Assembly (NCBI GenBank): GCA_963726755.1
Contig: CAVSDB010000001.1
Coordinates: forward strand, 496,001-560,000
From: DATKIY01 sp963726755
GTDB taxonomy: Bacteria; Actinomycetota; Actinomycetes; JAHEKZ01
Direction: 5' to 3'
DNA: 64,000 nt
The position numbers and the translations under genes are program-made. A model generated the notes under the pieces. It worked only from the letters and a program-made list of their open reading frames with translations, made no database searches and had not been told where the DNA came from. Below are positions 43,206-51,938 of the stretch, one piece after another (position 1 is the stretch's first letter; the number at the start of each line of letters is the position of its first letter).

Positions 43206-44612
43206 GTGCCAACCCGATCAGTAGTGGTAATGGGTGCAGGTATTGCTGGGCTATCTGCATCCCTGTTGCTTGCTAGAGACGGTCACCGGGTAACCCTGGC
43301 AGACCGCGACCCGTTGGACCTGACCTCACCTGAGGCGGCCCCCAACTGGAACCGACAAGGCATTCCGCACTTCAGGCAGCCGCACGCCTTGATTCCGGCG
43401 GGTCGTGAGTTCCTGCGCGAGCAACTTCCCGACGTGTACGCATCGTTGATGGCGGCTGGCGCCATCGACATCGACACTCGATCGAAAATTCCGGGACCGG
43501 TCGAGCCACAAGACGAGCAACTGCAATACCTAGGCGTCAGGCGTCCGCTGATCGAGTGGGCGCTACGTCGTGCGCTGGATGCTGAATCGCTCGTTGAGGT
43601 CCGGGGGCGCGCGCATGTCACCGGGCTGCGGTTTGAAGGTGTCCGGGTAGTGGGCGCTGAGATAGATGGAGTTGTTACGGCCGCTGATCTGGTCGTCGAC
43701 GCCATGGGCCGACGGAGTCCAACTCGGCGTTGGCTCGAGGATGCAGGAGTCGCGACCGCATCAGTCGAGAGCAGCGACTGCTCGGTGATCTACTACAGCC
43801 GCTACTACCAGCAGCGACCCGATTTCGATTTGCCAGACGGACCGTGGCTGTTCGGACCGCGAGGTGACTTGGGCTACCTGGGCTTTAACACCTTCCCTGG
43901 CGACAACCGAACCTTCGCTGCTTTGCTGGCCGTCCCCACCGGTGATCACCAGTGGCGGGGGTTCAAGGAGGCCGAGGTATTCGAAGCCGCTGTCGCACGC
44001 ATCCCCGCGCTTCGGACTTGGGTCGAACCGACAGGGGTGGACCCGATCACCGAGGTGATGGCCATGGCCGGGTTGCACAACACTCTCGTCGAGGTAGACC
44101 CAATGCTTCGGGCGCATGTGGTCCCGATCGGCGACGCGTACAGTCACACCGATCCGTCGTTCGCCTATGGCATTTCGTTCGCGATGCTTGAGGCTCTCGA
44201 GCTGAGTCGTGCCCTGCAGGGTGACACGGACCTGACGGCAGCGCTGGACGCCTTCAAAGCGGCAACAGAACCAGCACTTCGAGAGCGTTACGACTTTGCG
44301 ACGGCCGTTGATGCCGCCCGCCTTCGTGGCTGGACCGGCGAACCGATCGACTTCGCACATCGCGACGGGGACTACGAGTTCTTCAGTTTGGTAGCGGCGG
44401 GAGCGGCCGCTGCCGTCGACCCCGAGATCTTCCGGATGGCCGTTCGCAGGACAGGTTTGTTGGACAGGACGAGCGTGCTAGACGATGACGTCGCGATGCA
44501 GGTTCGGATTGAAGAGGTGTTTGCGAAGATGAGTGCTACACCACGTCCGCCCGCAGGTCCGACACGTGACGAGATGGTCGAACTGATGGCGGCGACCGAC
44601 AGCGCAGCGTGA
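43206..44612 (+). CDS. FAD-dependent oxidoreductase (group A monooxygenase type)
   Basis: A 468-residue flavoprotein. The dinucleotide-binding GAGIAGLSASLLLARDG is at residues 11-27 with the ribose-binding acid in LADRD. DAMGRRSPTRRWL is in the position of the DG motif, and IGDAYSHTDPSFAYGISFAM near 305 is the GD motif. That layout fits PHBH-like monooxygenases and halogenase/geranylgeranyl-reductase relatives. No reductase partner is nearby. The start is GTG at 43206. The MFS pump gene starts 10 nt downstream, so substrate or product export is plausible. Confidence 0.85.
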   Translation: MPTRSVVVMGAGIAGLSASLLLARDGHRVTLADRDPLDLTSPEAAPNWNRQGIPHFRQPHALIPAGREFLREQLPDVYASLMAAGAIDIDTRSKIPGPVEPQDEQLQYLGVRRPLIEWALRRALDAESLVEVRGRAHVTGLRFEGVRVVGAEIDGVVTAADLVVDAMGRRSPTRRWLEDAGVATASVESSDCSVIYYSRYYQQRPDFDLPDGPWLFGPRGDLGYLGFNTFPGDNRTFAALLAVPTGDHQWRGFKEAEVFEAAVARIPALRTWVEPTGVDPITEVMAMAGLHNTLVEVDPMLRAHVVPIGDAYSHTDPSFAYGISFAMLEALELSRALQGDTDLTAALDAFKAATEPALRERYDFATAVDAARLRGWTGEPIDFAHRDGDYEFFSLVAAGAAAAVDPEIFRMAVRRTGLLDRTSVLDDDVAMQVRIEEVFAKMSATPRPPAGPTRDEMVELMAATDSAA

Positions 44613-44622
44613 TGTTTAAGCC

Positions 44623-46092
44623 GTGATTCGCTATGGCAGCGCCCAGGGGCGCTGGGTCTTGCTGGCCACGATTCTGGGATCGGGGCTAGCAGGCATCGAC
44701 GCGACAGTCGTCAACGTCGCACTGCCGATGATCGGCAAAGACCTAGGCGTCGACTTCGCGGCGTTGCAATGGATCATCACGGCGTACACGCTGACGCTCG
44801 CCTCGCTGATTCTGTTGGGCGGTGCCTTGGGTGATCGTTACGGCAGGCGCAAAATCTTCGTTGTCGGCGTCGTGTGGTTCGCCGTTGCGTCGTTGGTGTG
44901 CGCAGCGGCGCCGACGGCGTCTTGGTTGATTGCTGCTCGTGCCTTTCAGGGTGTTGGTGCAGCGCTTCTCACCCCTGGCAGCCTGGCCATCATTCAGTCG
45001 TCGTTTGAGCCGCAAGATCGATCGCGTGCCATCGGCGCTTGGTCGGGGCTCGGCGGCGTAGCGACCGCGATCGGTCCGTTGCTGGGCGGCTGGTTGATCT
45101 CGTTCGCGTCGTGGCGATGGGTGTTCTTGATAAACGCGCCGCTTTCAATTCTGGTTGTACTTGTTGCCGTTCGGCGTGTGCCCGAGACGCGGGATATGAC
45201 TGCGACCGGTCGCATCGACCTGATCGGTGCCGCACTCGCGGTGATCGGACTGGCCGGTATCACGTACGCGATCATTGAAATTCCAGCGGCTGGACTCGGG
45301 TCTGCACAGGTCGTCATCCCCGGCCTGGTCGGGTTGCTCGCGCTCGCCACGTTCGTTGTGAACGAACAACGTGCAGCTCACCCGATGGTTCCGCTGTCGA
45401 TCTTCGCGTCGAAGCAATTCAGCTCCGCCAACGGTGTGACCTTTTTGGTGTACGGAGCGCTCGGTGCAGTCTTCTTCCTGCTCGCTGTGCAACTTCAAGT
45501 CGTTTCGGGCTTCAGTCCGCTTGGTGCTGGAATGGCATTGCTGCCGGTGACAGTGGTCATGCTGCTGCTGTCGGCACGGGCGGGGGCGCTTGCACAACGA
45601 ATTGGCCCGCGACTTCAAATGACGGTGGGACCACTGATCTGTGCTGGCGGCGTGCTGCTCATGCGTCGCATCGGACCCGACGCCAGTTACTTAACTGACG
45701 TCTTGCCAGCGGTGACGCTGTTCGGACTTGGACTGGCGGCGCTCGTCGCTCCGCTCACCGCGACCGTGCTCGCAGCAGCGGACATGAGGCACTCCGGTGT
45801 CGCGTCCGGCGTCAACAATGCAGTCGCCAGAGCGGCTGGCTTGCTCGCCGTTGCCGCGGTTCCGGTTCTCGCCGGTATCTCAGGAGACGAGTACGCCGAC
45901 CCGGTCGCCTTCGATCAAAGCTTTCTCACCGCGATGTTGATTCCGGCGGCAGGGTTGCTGATCGGTGGGGGGCTGGCGTACTTCACGATCCGCAACGACG
46001 TGCTCCCGCAAGCCGTCGAACAAGATTCGCTCCGGTGCTGCCCGATCGAAGGACCGCCGCTGGGTCAAGAACGGATCGACTTTGGACGCTAG
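44623..46092 (+). CDS. MFS transporter, DHA2 drug:H+ antiporter type
   Basis: A 489-residue 14-helix efflux transporter. Markers: LATILGSGLAGIDATVVNVALPMI (helix 1 with motif D1), GALGDRYGRRKIF (motif A), ARAFQGVGAALLTPGSLAII (motifs B/C region), SGLGGVATAIGPLLGG (motif C) and a final helix near 450. GTG start at 44623, 10 nt after the FAD enzyme gene. A perfect 15-bp-stem terminator begins inside its last codons. Confidence 0.9.
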   Translation: MIRYGSAQGRWVLLATILGSGLAGIDATVVNVALPMIGKDLGVDFAALQWIITAYTLTLASLILLGGALGDRYGRRKIFVVGVVWFAVASLVCAAAPTASWLIAARAFQGVGAALLTPGSLAIIQSSFEPQDRSRAIGAWSGLGGVATAIGPLLGGWLISFASWRWVFLINAPLSILVVLVAVRRVPETRDMTATGRIDLIGAALAVIGLAGITYAIIEIPAAGLGSAQVVIPGLVGLLALATFVVNEQRAAHPMVPLSIFASKQFSSANGVTFLVYGALGAVFFLLAVQLQVVSGFSPLGAGMALLPVTVVMLLLSARAGALAQRIGPRLQMTVGPLICAGGVLLMRRIGPDASYLTDVLPAVTLFGLGLAALVAPLTATVLAAADMRHSGVASGVNNAVARAAGLLAVAAVPVLAGISGDEYADPVAFDQSFLTAMLIPAAGLLIGGGLAYFTIRNDVLPQAVEQDSLRCCPIEGPPLGQERIDFGR

Positions 46093-46120
46093 GGGGTCCT
46101 ATGTGCCCCCTAGCGTCCAA
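46082..46120 (+). terminator. Perfect 15-bp-stem terminator overlapping the MFS stop codon
   Basis: TTGGACGCTAGGGGG (46082-46096) pairs perfectly with CCCCCTAGCGTCCAA (46106-46120) around a 9-base loop. The TAG of the MFS gene is inside the left arm. It is the strongest hairpin seen in the window and should end the FAD/MFS transcript. Confidence 0.8.
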
Positions 46121-46121
46121 G

Positions 46122-46193
46122 GTTGCTGGCGGGCTGGGCCCTGACAAGCTCAACGGTGGCTTCGGTAACGACACCTTCTACGCCCACCTGGGC
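46122..46193 (+). pseudogene. Fragment resembling an RTX calcium-binding repeat
   Basis: Immediately after the terminator one frame encodes GGLGPDKLNGGFGNDTF, which fits the GGxGxDxLxGGxGNDxF pattern of haemolysin-type calcium-binding repeats at every key position. There is no start codon context or continuation on either side, so it would be a relic of a longer gene. Chance cannot be ruled out for so short a piece. Confidence 0.35.
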
Positions 46194-46229
46194 CGTGCTC
46201 CGTGCTGCGCCTCGACTGATCCGGTAGAA

Positions 46230-46248
46230 TATTGGTTGAGATCCAATA
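46230..46248. promoter_or_regulatory. TetR operator candidate upstream of agmatine deiminase
   Basis: TATTGG-TTGAGAT-CCAATA is a perfect inverted repeat with 6-bp arms, 36 nt upstream of the agmatine deiminase start. The TetR encoded as the second gene of that operon is the natural binder. Confidence 0.5.
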
Positions 46249-46283
46249 ATTGCCGATCAAGCGACAGAGCCTTGGAGCAACTC

Positions 46284-47319
46284 GTGACGGTGGACCCGAT
46301 GACGACCCCCGCTGCTGCGGGTTTTTCGATGCCACCCGAGTGGGCACCTCATGCTGCCTGCTTGATGGCGTGGCCGACGCGTCGCGAACTTTGGGGCGAT
46401 CGATTCGACGAGGCCAAGAGCGACTACGCAGTCGTGGCTCGGGCTATCTCAGACTTCGAACCGGTCGTCATGATCTGCAATCCCGGTGTGGCCGACGAGG
46501 TTCGAAACCTGTGCGGCGCGGCAGTGGAACCACTTGAGTTTGCGATTAACGACTCCTGGATGCGCGACAGTGGCCCCATCTTCGTCACGGACAAGGATGG
46601 CAACGTCGCGGCCGTGAAGTTTGGCTTCAACGCCTGGGGCGAACGGTGGCATCCGCATGACGATGACGCCCGGCTCCCTGAACGAATCGCCGAACACTTC
46701 GGCTTGAGGTTGTTCCAGGCGCCTTTCGTCCTAGAAGGTGGGGCCTTCTTTGTCGATGGTGAGGGAACGCTGCTTACCACCGAGCAGTGCCTGCTCAATC
46801 CCAATCGCAACCCCGACCTATCTCGCGAAGAGATTGAGCAGGGACTCAAGGACTATCTCGGAGTGACGACCGTGGTTTGGCTACCTTTCGGTCACAGCCT
46901 TGATGTCGGCCCGGCCGCCACTGATGGTCACATCGACGGCATCGCACAATTCGTGGCGCCTGGACACATCGTGCTTGAGGTCCCGACTGATCGCTCAGCA
47001 TCTGAATACGAATATGGCCGGCAGAATCTGGCTCGACTGCGTTCGGTCCGCGATGCCCAAGGGCGTGCCTTCCAGGTGACTCAACTCGACCCCGAACCCA
47101 CTGCCACAGTTCCTTACGCGAATCACTACCTGGCCAACGACGGCGTCATCGTTCCTGTCGATGGGGGCGACAGCGACGAGAAGGCGCTGAAGACTGCTTG
47201 CGGAGCTGTATCCAGGTCGGACGGTGGTCGGAGTTCCCGGCGCCACGTTGGCGTTCGGCGGCGGCGGTCCCCACTGCATCACTCAGCAGGTGCCGGCAGG
47301 TGTACGGGTTACGCAGTGA
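46284..47319 (+). CDS. aguA: Agmatine deiminase (agmatine iminohydrolase), one frame break
   Basis: Read across one break near 47201 (one extra G in GG) this is a 344-residue agmatine deiminase that turns agmatine into N-carbamoylputrescine and ammonia. Markers: MPPEWAPHAACLMAWPTR at the N-terminus, NDSWMRDSGPIFV, FNAWG, LEGGAFFVDGEGTLLTTEQC region and DGHIDG. After the break the frame restores ELYPGRTVVGVPGATLAFGG and GGPHCITQQ with the catalytic Cys. GTG 46284 has GGAG 6 nt upstream. Without the repair the frame would lose the Cys and run into the TetR gene. The TGA at 47317 overlaps the TetR GTG at 47316. Confidence 0.87.
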
Positions 47320-47939
47320 CGCCGCAACCGGCCGCGGTGGCCAACCGGCGCGCCAAAGGCAGAGCTCGACAAGAGCTTGTCGTTGAAGCCGCCTCGCTGG
47401 CGATCGCCGAATTGGGTTTGGCGAACGTCCGGGTCAGTGATGTCGCCGACCGCGCAGGGATGACTCCTGGACATGTCACCTACTACTTTCCCTCCAAGAC
47501 GGACCTGTTGATGCTCGCGATTCGGCAGAGTGAAGAAATTTTGGTGGAAGAGGCCGAAGCCCAACTTCGAGACGAGCGCGACCCTTGGAAGCGTCTTGCG
47601 CGACTCATCGAATTGTCAGCTGCAGACCGTCAAGGAGATCCAGGGTGGGTCCTGTGGTTTCAGGTTTGGTCCAGTGCGGCTGAGGATCCGGACGTGTCGC
47701 GGGTACAAGATGAATTGGATGGCAGGTGGCGCGGCATCTTGGCGGACGTTATTCGCTACGGCTGTGAACGCGGAGCTTTCGTCTCAATCGACCCTGACGT
47801 ATCGGCTCTGCTGTTGTCAGCAACAATCGACGGTCTGTCGATTCAATTGGCCGCTGGTTCGGCGAAACTGGATCGCCACGAGTTGCTGAGGCTGTGCAAC
47901 CAGGCAGCCGTCGCATTCCTGAGTCCCGGCCCTGGTTAG
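47316..47939 (+). CDS. TetR family regulator of agmatine deiminase
   Basis: A 207-residue TetR repressor. The helix-turn-helix is RARQELVVEAASLAIAELGL, then NVRVSDVADRAGMTPGHVTYYFPSK (about residues 18-62). The start is GTG at 47316 overlapping the agmatine deiminase stop, a coupled two-gene operon. The C-terminal part (WVLWFQVWSSAAEDPDVSRVQ) resembles BetI/AefR-like regulators. It probably binds the dyad at 46230 and responds to a polyamine-pathway compound; that ligand is inferred only from context. Confidence 0.85.
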   Translation: MTPQPAAVANRRAKGRARQELVVEAASLAIAELGLANVRVSDVADRAGMTPGHVTYYFPSKTDLLMLAIRQSEEILVEEAEAQLRDERDPWKRLARLIELSAADRQGDPGWVLWFQVWSSAAEDPDVSRVQDELDGRWRGILADVIRYGCERGAFVSIDPDVSALLLSATIDGLSIQLAAGSAKLDRHELLRLCNQAAVAFLSPGPG

Positions 47940-47985
47940 GGCGACACGTCCGTCACAATGCTGCCAAGGCCTGAGGAGGCAGCAA

Positions 47986-48771
47986 GTGGGAGCAGCAACG
48001 TGGGGCGTGGTGATCGCGACCTTCGTGGCGTGTTTCGTCGAGATGGTCGAGGCGGCCACGATCGTCATGGCCATGGGGTTCACTCGTGGCTGGCGTTCTG
48101 CGATCGCAGGAACGCTGGCTGCACTTGGCGCCCTAGCGGTCTTTACCGTGTTCGCCGGCTACGCCGTGTCCACGTGGCTCCCAGCATCAAGCCTCCAACT
48201 GGTGATCGGGACGCTGCTGCTGATCTTTGGACTGCAGTGGCTGCGGAAGGCAGTGCTTCGATCGTCCGGTCGCAAGTCGATGCACGACGAGGATGAGATC
48301 TACCGCGAGGAGGTCGAGGCTGCGCAAGCGGCTGAGCGTCCCAGCGGCGGCCTCGACATGTTCTCCTTTGTGATCTCCTTCAAGGGAGTCTTTCTTGAAG
48401 GGGTCGAGGTTGTGTTCATTGTCATTACCTTCGGCACAAGCGCAGACAGTGTGCCCACAGCAGCAGTGGGAGCAGTTGCAGCGTCCATAGCGGTTCTCCT
48501 GATCGCGGTGCTCATTCGTAGACCGTTGTCGATGATTCCCGAAAACACCCTGAAGTATGTGGTGGGTCTGTTGCTCACAACTTTCGGAACCTTCTGGGTC
48601 GTCGAGGGAATGGGCAGTTTGCGGGCCGGACGCGAAAGCATCGAATGGCCAGGTCACGATCTCGCGCTCGTCGGAATATTGTTCACCTGGTTCTTGGTGA
48701 GCCGAATCATGGTGTCGATGCTCCGCGTCCCCGGAGAAGCATCTCGCCAGGTCGAGGAGGTCGCCGGATGA
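47986..48771 (+). CDS. COG4280-type multi-pass membrane protein
   Basis: A 261-residue protein with six or seven transmembrane segments. ATFVACFVEMVEAATIVMAM at residues 10-29 and FVISFKGVFLEGVEVVFIVI near 125-145 are two related halves, each with acidic residues inside the membrane. This repeat of an E-x-x-E-type motif is typical of the COG4280/TMEM165-like and related cation or exporter families. Substrate unknown; cation transport is inference. The start is GTG 47986 after GAGGAGG. It is coupled by a 4-nt overlap to a 70-residue membrane protein. Confidence 0.8.
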   Translation: MGAATWGVVIATFVACFVEMVEAATIVMAMGFTRGWRSAIAGTLAALGALAVFTVFAGYAVSTWLPASSLQLVIGTLLLIFGLQWLRKAVLRSSGRKSMHDEDEIYREEVEAAQAAERPSGGLDMFSFVISFKGVFLEGVEVVFIVITFGTSADSVPTAAVGAVAASIAVLLIAVLIRRPLSMIPENTLKYVVGLLLTTFGTFWVVEGMGSLRAGRESIEWPGHDLALVGILFTWFLVSRIMVSMLRVPGEASRQVEEVAG

Positions 48772-48980
48772 AGGTGCTTCGCGCCTTTGGACAGTTCTGG
48801 TACGACTTCATCATTGGTGACGACTGGAAGATTGCCGTCGGAGTCCTGCTCGCCCTGATCATCATCTTTGTTGCAATGACGTTCGGGACTCTGGGCGACT
48901 CGGCTCTGGCCATTTTCGGCGGAGCAGTGATCGTTACATTGTTCGTAGTCAGTCTTCTGCTTGACGTTCGTCGGCGCTGA
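48768..48980 (+). CDS. Small two-helix membrane protein
   Basis: A 70-residue protein with two hydrophobic segments (IAVGVLLALIIIFVAMTFG and SALAIFGGAVIVTLFVVSLLL) and a basic C-terminus. Its ATG overlaps the upstream stop (ATGA). It is probably an accessory subunit of the COG4280-type protein. No family name is recognised. Confidence 0.75.
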   Translation: MKVLRAFGQFWYDFIIGDDWKIAVGVLLALIIIFVAMTFGTLGDSALAIFGGAVIVTLFVVSLLLDVRRR

Positions 48981-49001
48981 CGCTGAGGCGAAGGGACGAC
49001 G

Positions 49002-49502
49002 ATGGGATTGTTCAACAAAGGTCTCGACGGTCCGAAATTCCAGATGCGCGAGAAGATGTTCGCCATTGGCGACGACTTCTGGATCGAGGACGACGACGGC
49101 AACAAGGTGTACAAGGTCAACGGCAAAGCTGTACGTATGCGCGAGACGTTCATCCTCGAAGACGCAGATGGTAACGAGCTGTCCAAGATTCAAGAGAAGA
49201 AGCTGAGCGTCAGAGACAAGATGACCATCGAGAGCGGCGAGACCAAGGCGACCGTTCACAAACGCCTCATCGGAATTCGCGACCACTACGTCATCGAGGT
49301 CGATGGCGGCGACGACCTGAAGGCTCATGGCAACATCGTCGACCACGAGTACGAAATTGAACGCGATGGAGACACCGTGGCGACGGTGTCGAAGAAGTGG
49401 TTCCGGGTTCGCGACTCGTACGGTGTCCAGCTGGCCGAACGTCAGGATGTTCCGCTCATCCTGGCGATAACGGTGTGCGTTGACTCGATGGCTCGCGGCT
49501 AA
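49002..49502 (+). CDS. LURP-one-related family protein
   Basis: A 166-residue beta-barrel protein of the LURP-one/DUF567 (tubby-like, scramblase-related) family: FQMREKMFAIGDDFWIEDDD, VYKVNGKAVRMRETFILED, KKLSVRDKMTIE and ISKKWF-like VSKKWFRVRDSYGV. The ATG follows GAAGGGACGACG. It is 21 nt behind the small membrane protein gene. Its end overlaps the convergent mannosyltransferase gene by 47 nt. Bacterial members have no settled role; lipid or membrane interaction is a reasonable guess given the neighbours. Confidence 0.85.
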   Translation: MGLFNKGLDGPKFQMREKMFAIGDDFWIEDDDGNKVYKVNGKAVRMRETFILEDADGNELSKIQEKKLSVRDKMTIESGETKATVHKRLIGIRDHYVIEVDGGDDLKAHGNIVDHEYEIERDGDTVATVSKKWFRVRDSYGVQLAERQDVPLILAITVCVDSMARG

Positions 49503-50919
49503 GTGCGAGGCGTGGTCCAGCAACGATCACGATGACGACCAAGGCAATTGACATGACGGGCGTCAACCCGTCATGAACGACATTCCTGACGTCGCCGCTG
49601 AAGCCAGTGAGGGTTCCGGCACCTGGGAGATAGGCCAAGGCGACGATCGTCAGTCGCGTGAGCAACACCAAGTCCACCCCTGAGGCCGGCAGCAACACTA
49701 GGGGAGCCCACGCGAAGGCGTCATACCAAGGCAGCGCATAGGTCGCGGTTAATAGCCACGCGGTAGTGAGCAAAGTGGCTGTTCGTACAGACCGTCCACG
49801 GGCATCGTCCGAACCTTGCGGCAAGCCCAGGTTGAGTCGTCGCGCAACGACGACGAGGAGCACTACGGCACCCAACGAGATCAGGCGCCGCAACGTCGTG
49901 GGCGCAACGTGACCTGTTAGGGCAAGGCCGAGGAAGTGCCACGGTGACTCGCTGGCTAAGAAACCCGCCGCCTGTTTCAACGGGTCGAGAATGCCGGGCC
50001 AGAACGGCAAGAACAGCGCCAGGCTGACGACGGTCGCTGCCAGAAGATATTCAATAAGTCGGCGTGGTCTGCGTAGCAAAGCCCAGGCGATAGCTGCCGC
50101 ATAAAGCCCGAAGGAGATCTTCACGGCGACCGACACTGCGACGAGCACGCCGGACCCGAAGGCAGATCGCGAGGCCACGAGCAGTGCGCTAAGGCCAATC
50201 GCGACGGCCAATGTGTCGATGTGGGCAGCGTTGACGATCTCGAACAACAGGATCGGATTGAGCGTCCAGAGCAACGCAACCCGCGCGCGCGCTCGATCGG
50301 GCTCCGCGCGATCGGAGGTCCGTGCTGCTCGGTCCAGCAGGAGGGCAACGATTGCGAAGCACGCAAGGGCCAGCAGTTGTAGCAGCCAGACCGTGTTGCG
50401 CGAACTCGGCTCTCCTGCTTCCGCCGACACCCAGAAAGCGGCGAGGGCAACTGGCCCATAGACAGACGTGGGTTCGGCTCCCTCGAGAACATGCTCGTTG
50501 GGCTCCGACTTGCGAGGTAGGTCATCAACGCTATGGACGTAGGGGTTGAGTCCCAAATCCACTAGGCGTCCGTACCCCGTGTACATGACCAGGTCGGTCG
50601 AACCCATGGGCGGTACGGCGGACACGACCGCCGCGCAGAGCAAGCCACCGACGATCAACCGTCGTGGCGACGGACACCAGCCGTGACGCAAAGCAAGCCA
50701 AGTGAGCACCAGCCCGGCAGCGCCGAGGAGTATCGCTACCGCCAGCAGAGCGAAAACCACTCCACCCGAGGCAGAGATGGGAAGATACCGCGTCGGACCT
50801 GGGGGTGGGTAGGGAAGTTGCGCTGCGGACGGGCCAAGCAATCCCGTTGCGACGATCAGTGCGACCGATCCGACGCAAGCAGCTAAACCTATTCGACCTC
50901 GGATGGCTGCGTCGGACAC
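49456..50919 (-). CDS. Polyprenol-phosphomannose-dependent mannosyltransferase family protein (GT-C)
   Basis: A 487-residue integral membrane glycosyltransferase with about 12 hydrophobic segments. The first extracytoplasmic loop contains the acidic STDLVMYTGYGRLVDLGLNPY pattern (about 107-127) followed by a YGP motif (SVYGPVALAAF), as in the DUF2029/MptA-MptB group that elongates lipomannan from polyprenol-phosphate-mannose. LFEIVNAAHIDTLAVA near 225 is also typical. The exact glycan is not determinable. It stands alone on its strand and is divergent from the DMT transporter. Confidence 0.82.
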   Translation of the reverse strand: MSDAAIRGRIGLAACVGSVALIVATGLLGPSAAQLPYPPPGPTRYLPISASGGVVFALLAVAILLGAAGLVLTWLALRHGWCPSPRRLIVGGLLCAAVVSAVPPMGSTDLVMYTGYGRLVDLGLNPYVHSVDDLPRKSEPNEHVLEGAEPTSVYGPVALAAFWVSAEAGEPSSRNTVWLLQLLALACFAIVALLLDRAARTSDRAEPDRARARVALLWTLNPILLFEIVNAAHIDTLAVAIGLSALLVASRSAFGSGVLVAVSVAVKISFGLYAAAIAWALLRRPRRLIEYLLAATVVSLALFLPFWPGILDPLKQAAGFLASESPWHFLGLALTGHVAPTTLRRLISLGAVVLLVVVARRLNLGLPQGSDDARGRSVRTATLLTTAWLLTATYALPWYDAFAWAPLVLLPASGVDLVLLTRLTIVALAYLPGAGTLTGFSGDVRNVVHDGLTPVMSIALVVIVIVAGPRLALSREPSSQRTPLSPG

Positions 50920-51056
50920 GTCTGGAGGTTAGCCCTAGGTAGGGCAACGACCTGCTCGGGTTCGGTGACGCTCTAGGGCAAGCCCGCGATTGAAACGCTC
51001 TTCCGATCCGCCGAAACTGGGGCGAGGCAGGGACTAATTCACCTAGGGTGACGCTC

Positions 51057-51938
51057 ATGTCTGCTGCTCTCGCCGTTGTAGCCGCTTTCATGTTCGCCCT
51101 TGCTGCGACGCTGCAGCAAAAGGGTGCCTTAAATATGGGCGATCGACTTCAGGGAGCGGCCGGCTACCTGAAGTTGGCACAACAGAAGTGGTGGTTGTTC
51201 GGCACGCTCTGCCTCGTGGCTGGTTATCTATTCCAGGCCGTAGCGCTCAAGGATGGGGAGCTAGCGGTCGTACAGTCGCTGCTGGTCACAACGATCGTGT
51301 TCGCCATTCCACTGGGGTGGTGGTTGACGAACCAGAGTGTCAATCGAACCGAGATCCGCGCCGCCCTACTCGTCATTCTTGGCCTTATCGCTTTCACGGT
51401 TTTCGGCCACGAGGGCACAGGGCGAACTGATGCGCCGACGTGGGAGTGGGCGGTGACTCTCGTCGTATTTGGTTCGCTGGCTGCTGGCTTGGTGCTGCTC
51501 GGGATGCGGTCCGACGCGAGCCGTCGGGCTGCGCTCCTTGGTTCATCTGCGGGAGTCCTCTACGCAATGTCGGCAGCCATGTGGAAACCGACGTCTGACG
51601 CGCGCGTTGCCGGCGGGCTCTCGGGAATGTTGACGGCCTGGGAGTTCTACGTTTGGGCAGCAGCGGCCGTCATTGCCTTTTTGGTGCAACAGGTCTCGTT
51701 AGCGACCGGACACCTTGCCGCGTCCGTCGCCACGGTCTCCGTCTGCAACCCGATCACGAGCGTGATCATCGGGATCCTCGTGCTCCAGGAGCGATTGGCG
51801 AACCCGACGTGGCACAAACTGCTGGCCTTCGGGGGACTTGGACTCGCTATGTTCGCTGCGGGACTGATCACCAAGGCGACCGAAGGTCCGGCTGATCCAG
51901 GGATCGAGAATTCGAATGAAAGGGTCGCGCTTGCCTAG
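51057..51938 (+). CDS. DMT-superfamily (EamA-type) transporter
   Basis: A 293-residue protein with nine or ten transmembrane segments in two repeats: ALAVVAAFMFALAATLQQKG at the start and a second half beginning LLGSSAGVLYAMSAAMWKPT. The C-terminal NPITSVIIGILVLQERL is the EamA signature. ATG 51057 is chosen because AGGG lies 8 nt upstream; a GTG at 51048 is possible. The substrate is unknown. The downstream acetyltransferase gene starts 23 nt before this stop. Confidence 0.85.
   Translation: MSAALAVVAAFMFALAATLQQKGALNMGDRLQGAAGYLKLAQQKWWLFGTLCLVAGYLFQAVALKDGELAVVQSLLVTTIVFAIPLGWWLTNQSVNRTEIRAALLVILGLIAFTVFGHEGTGRTDAPTWEWAVTLVVFGSLAAGLVLLGMRSDASRRAALLGSSAGVLYAMSAAMWKPTSDARVAGGLSGMLTAWEFYVWAAAAVIAFLVQQVSLATGHLAASVATVSVCNPITSVIIGILVLQERLANPTWHKLLAFGGLGLAMFAAGLITKATEGPADPGIENSNERVALA

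Noticed and set aside
46035..47939. Single 634-residue protein fusing agmatine deiminase and TetR
   Set aside because: The fusion appears only because of a one-base insertion near 47201. In the corrected frame the deiminase ends at 47319 with its catalytic Cys region, overlapping the TetR GTG.
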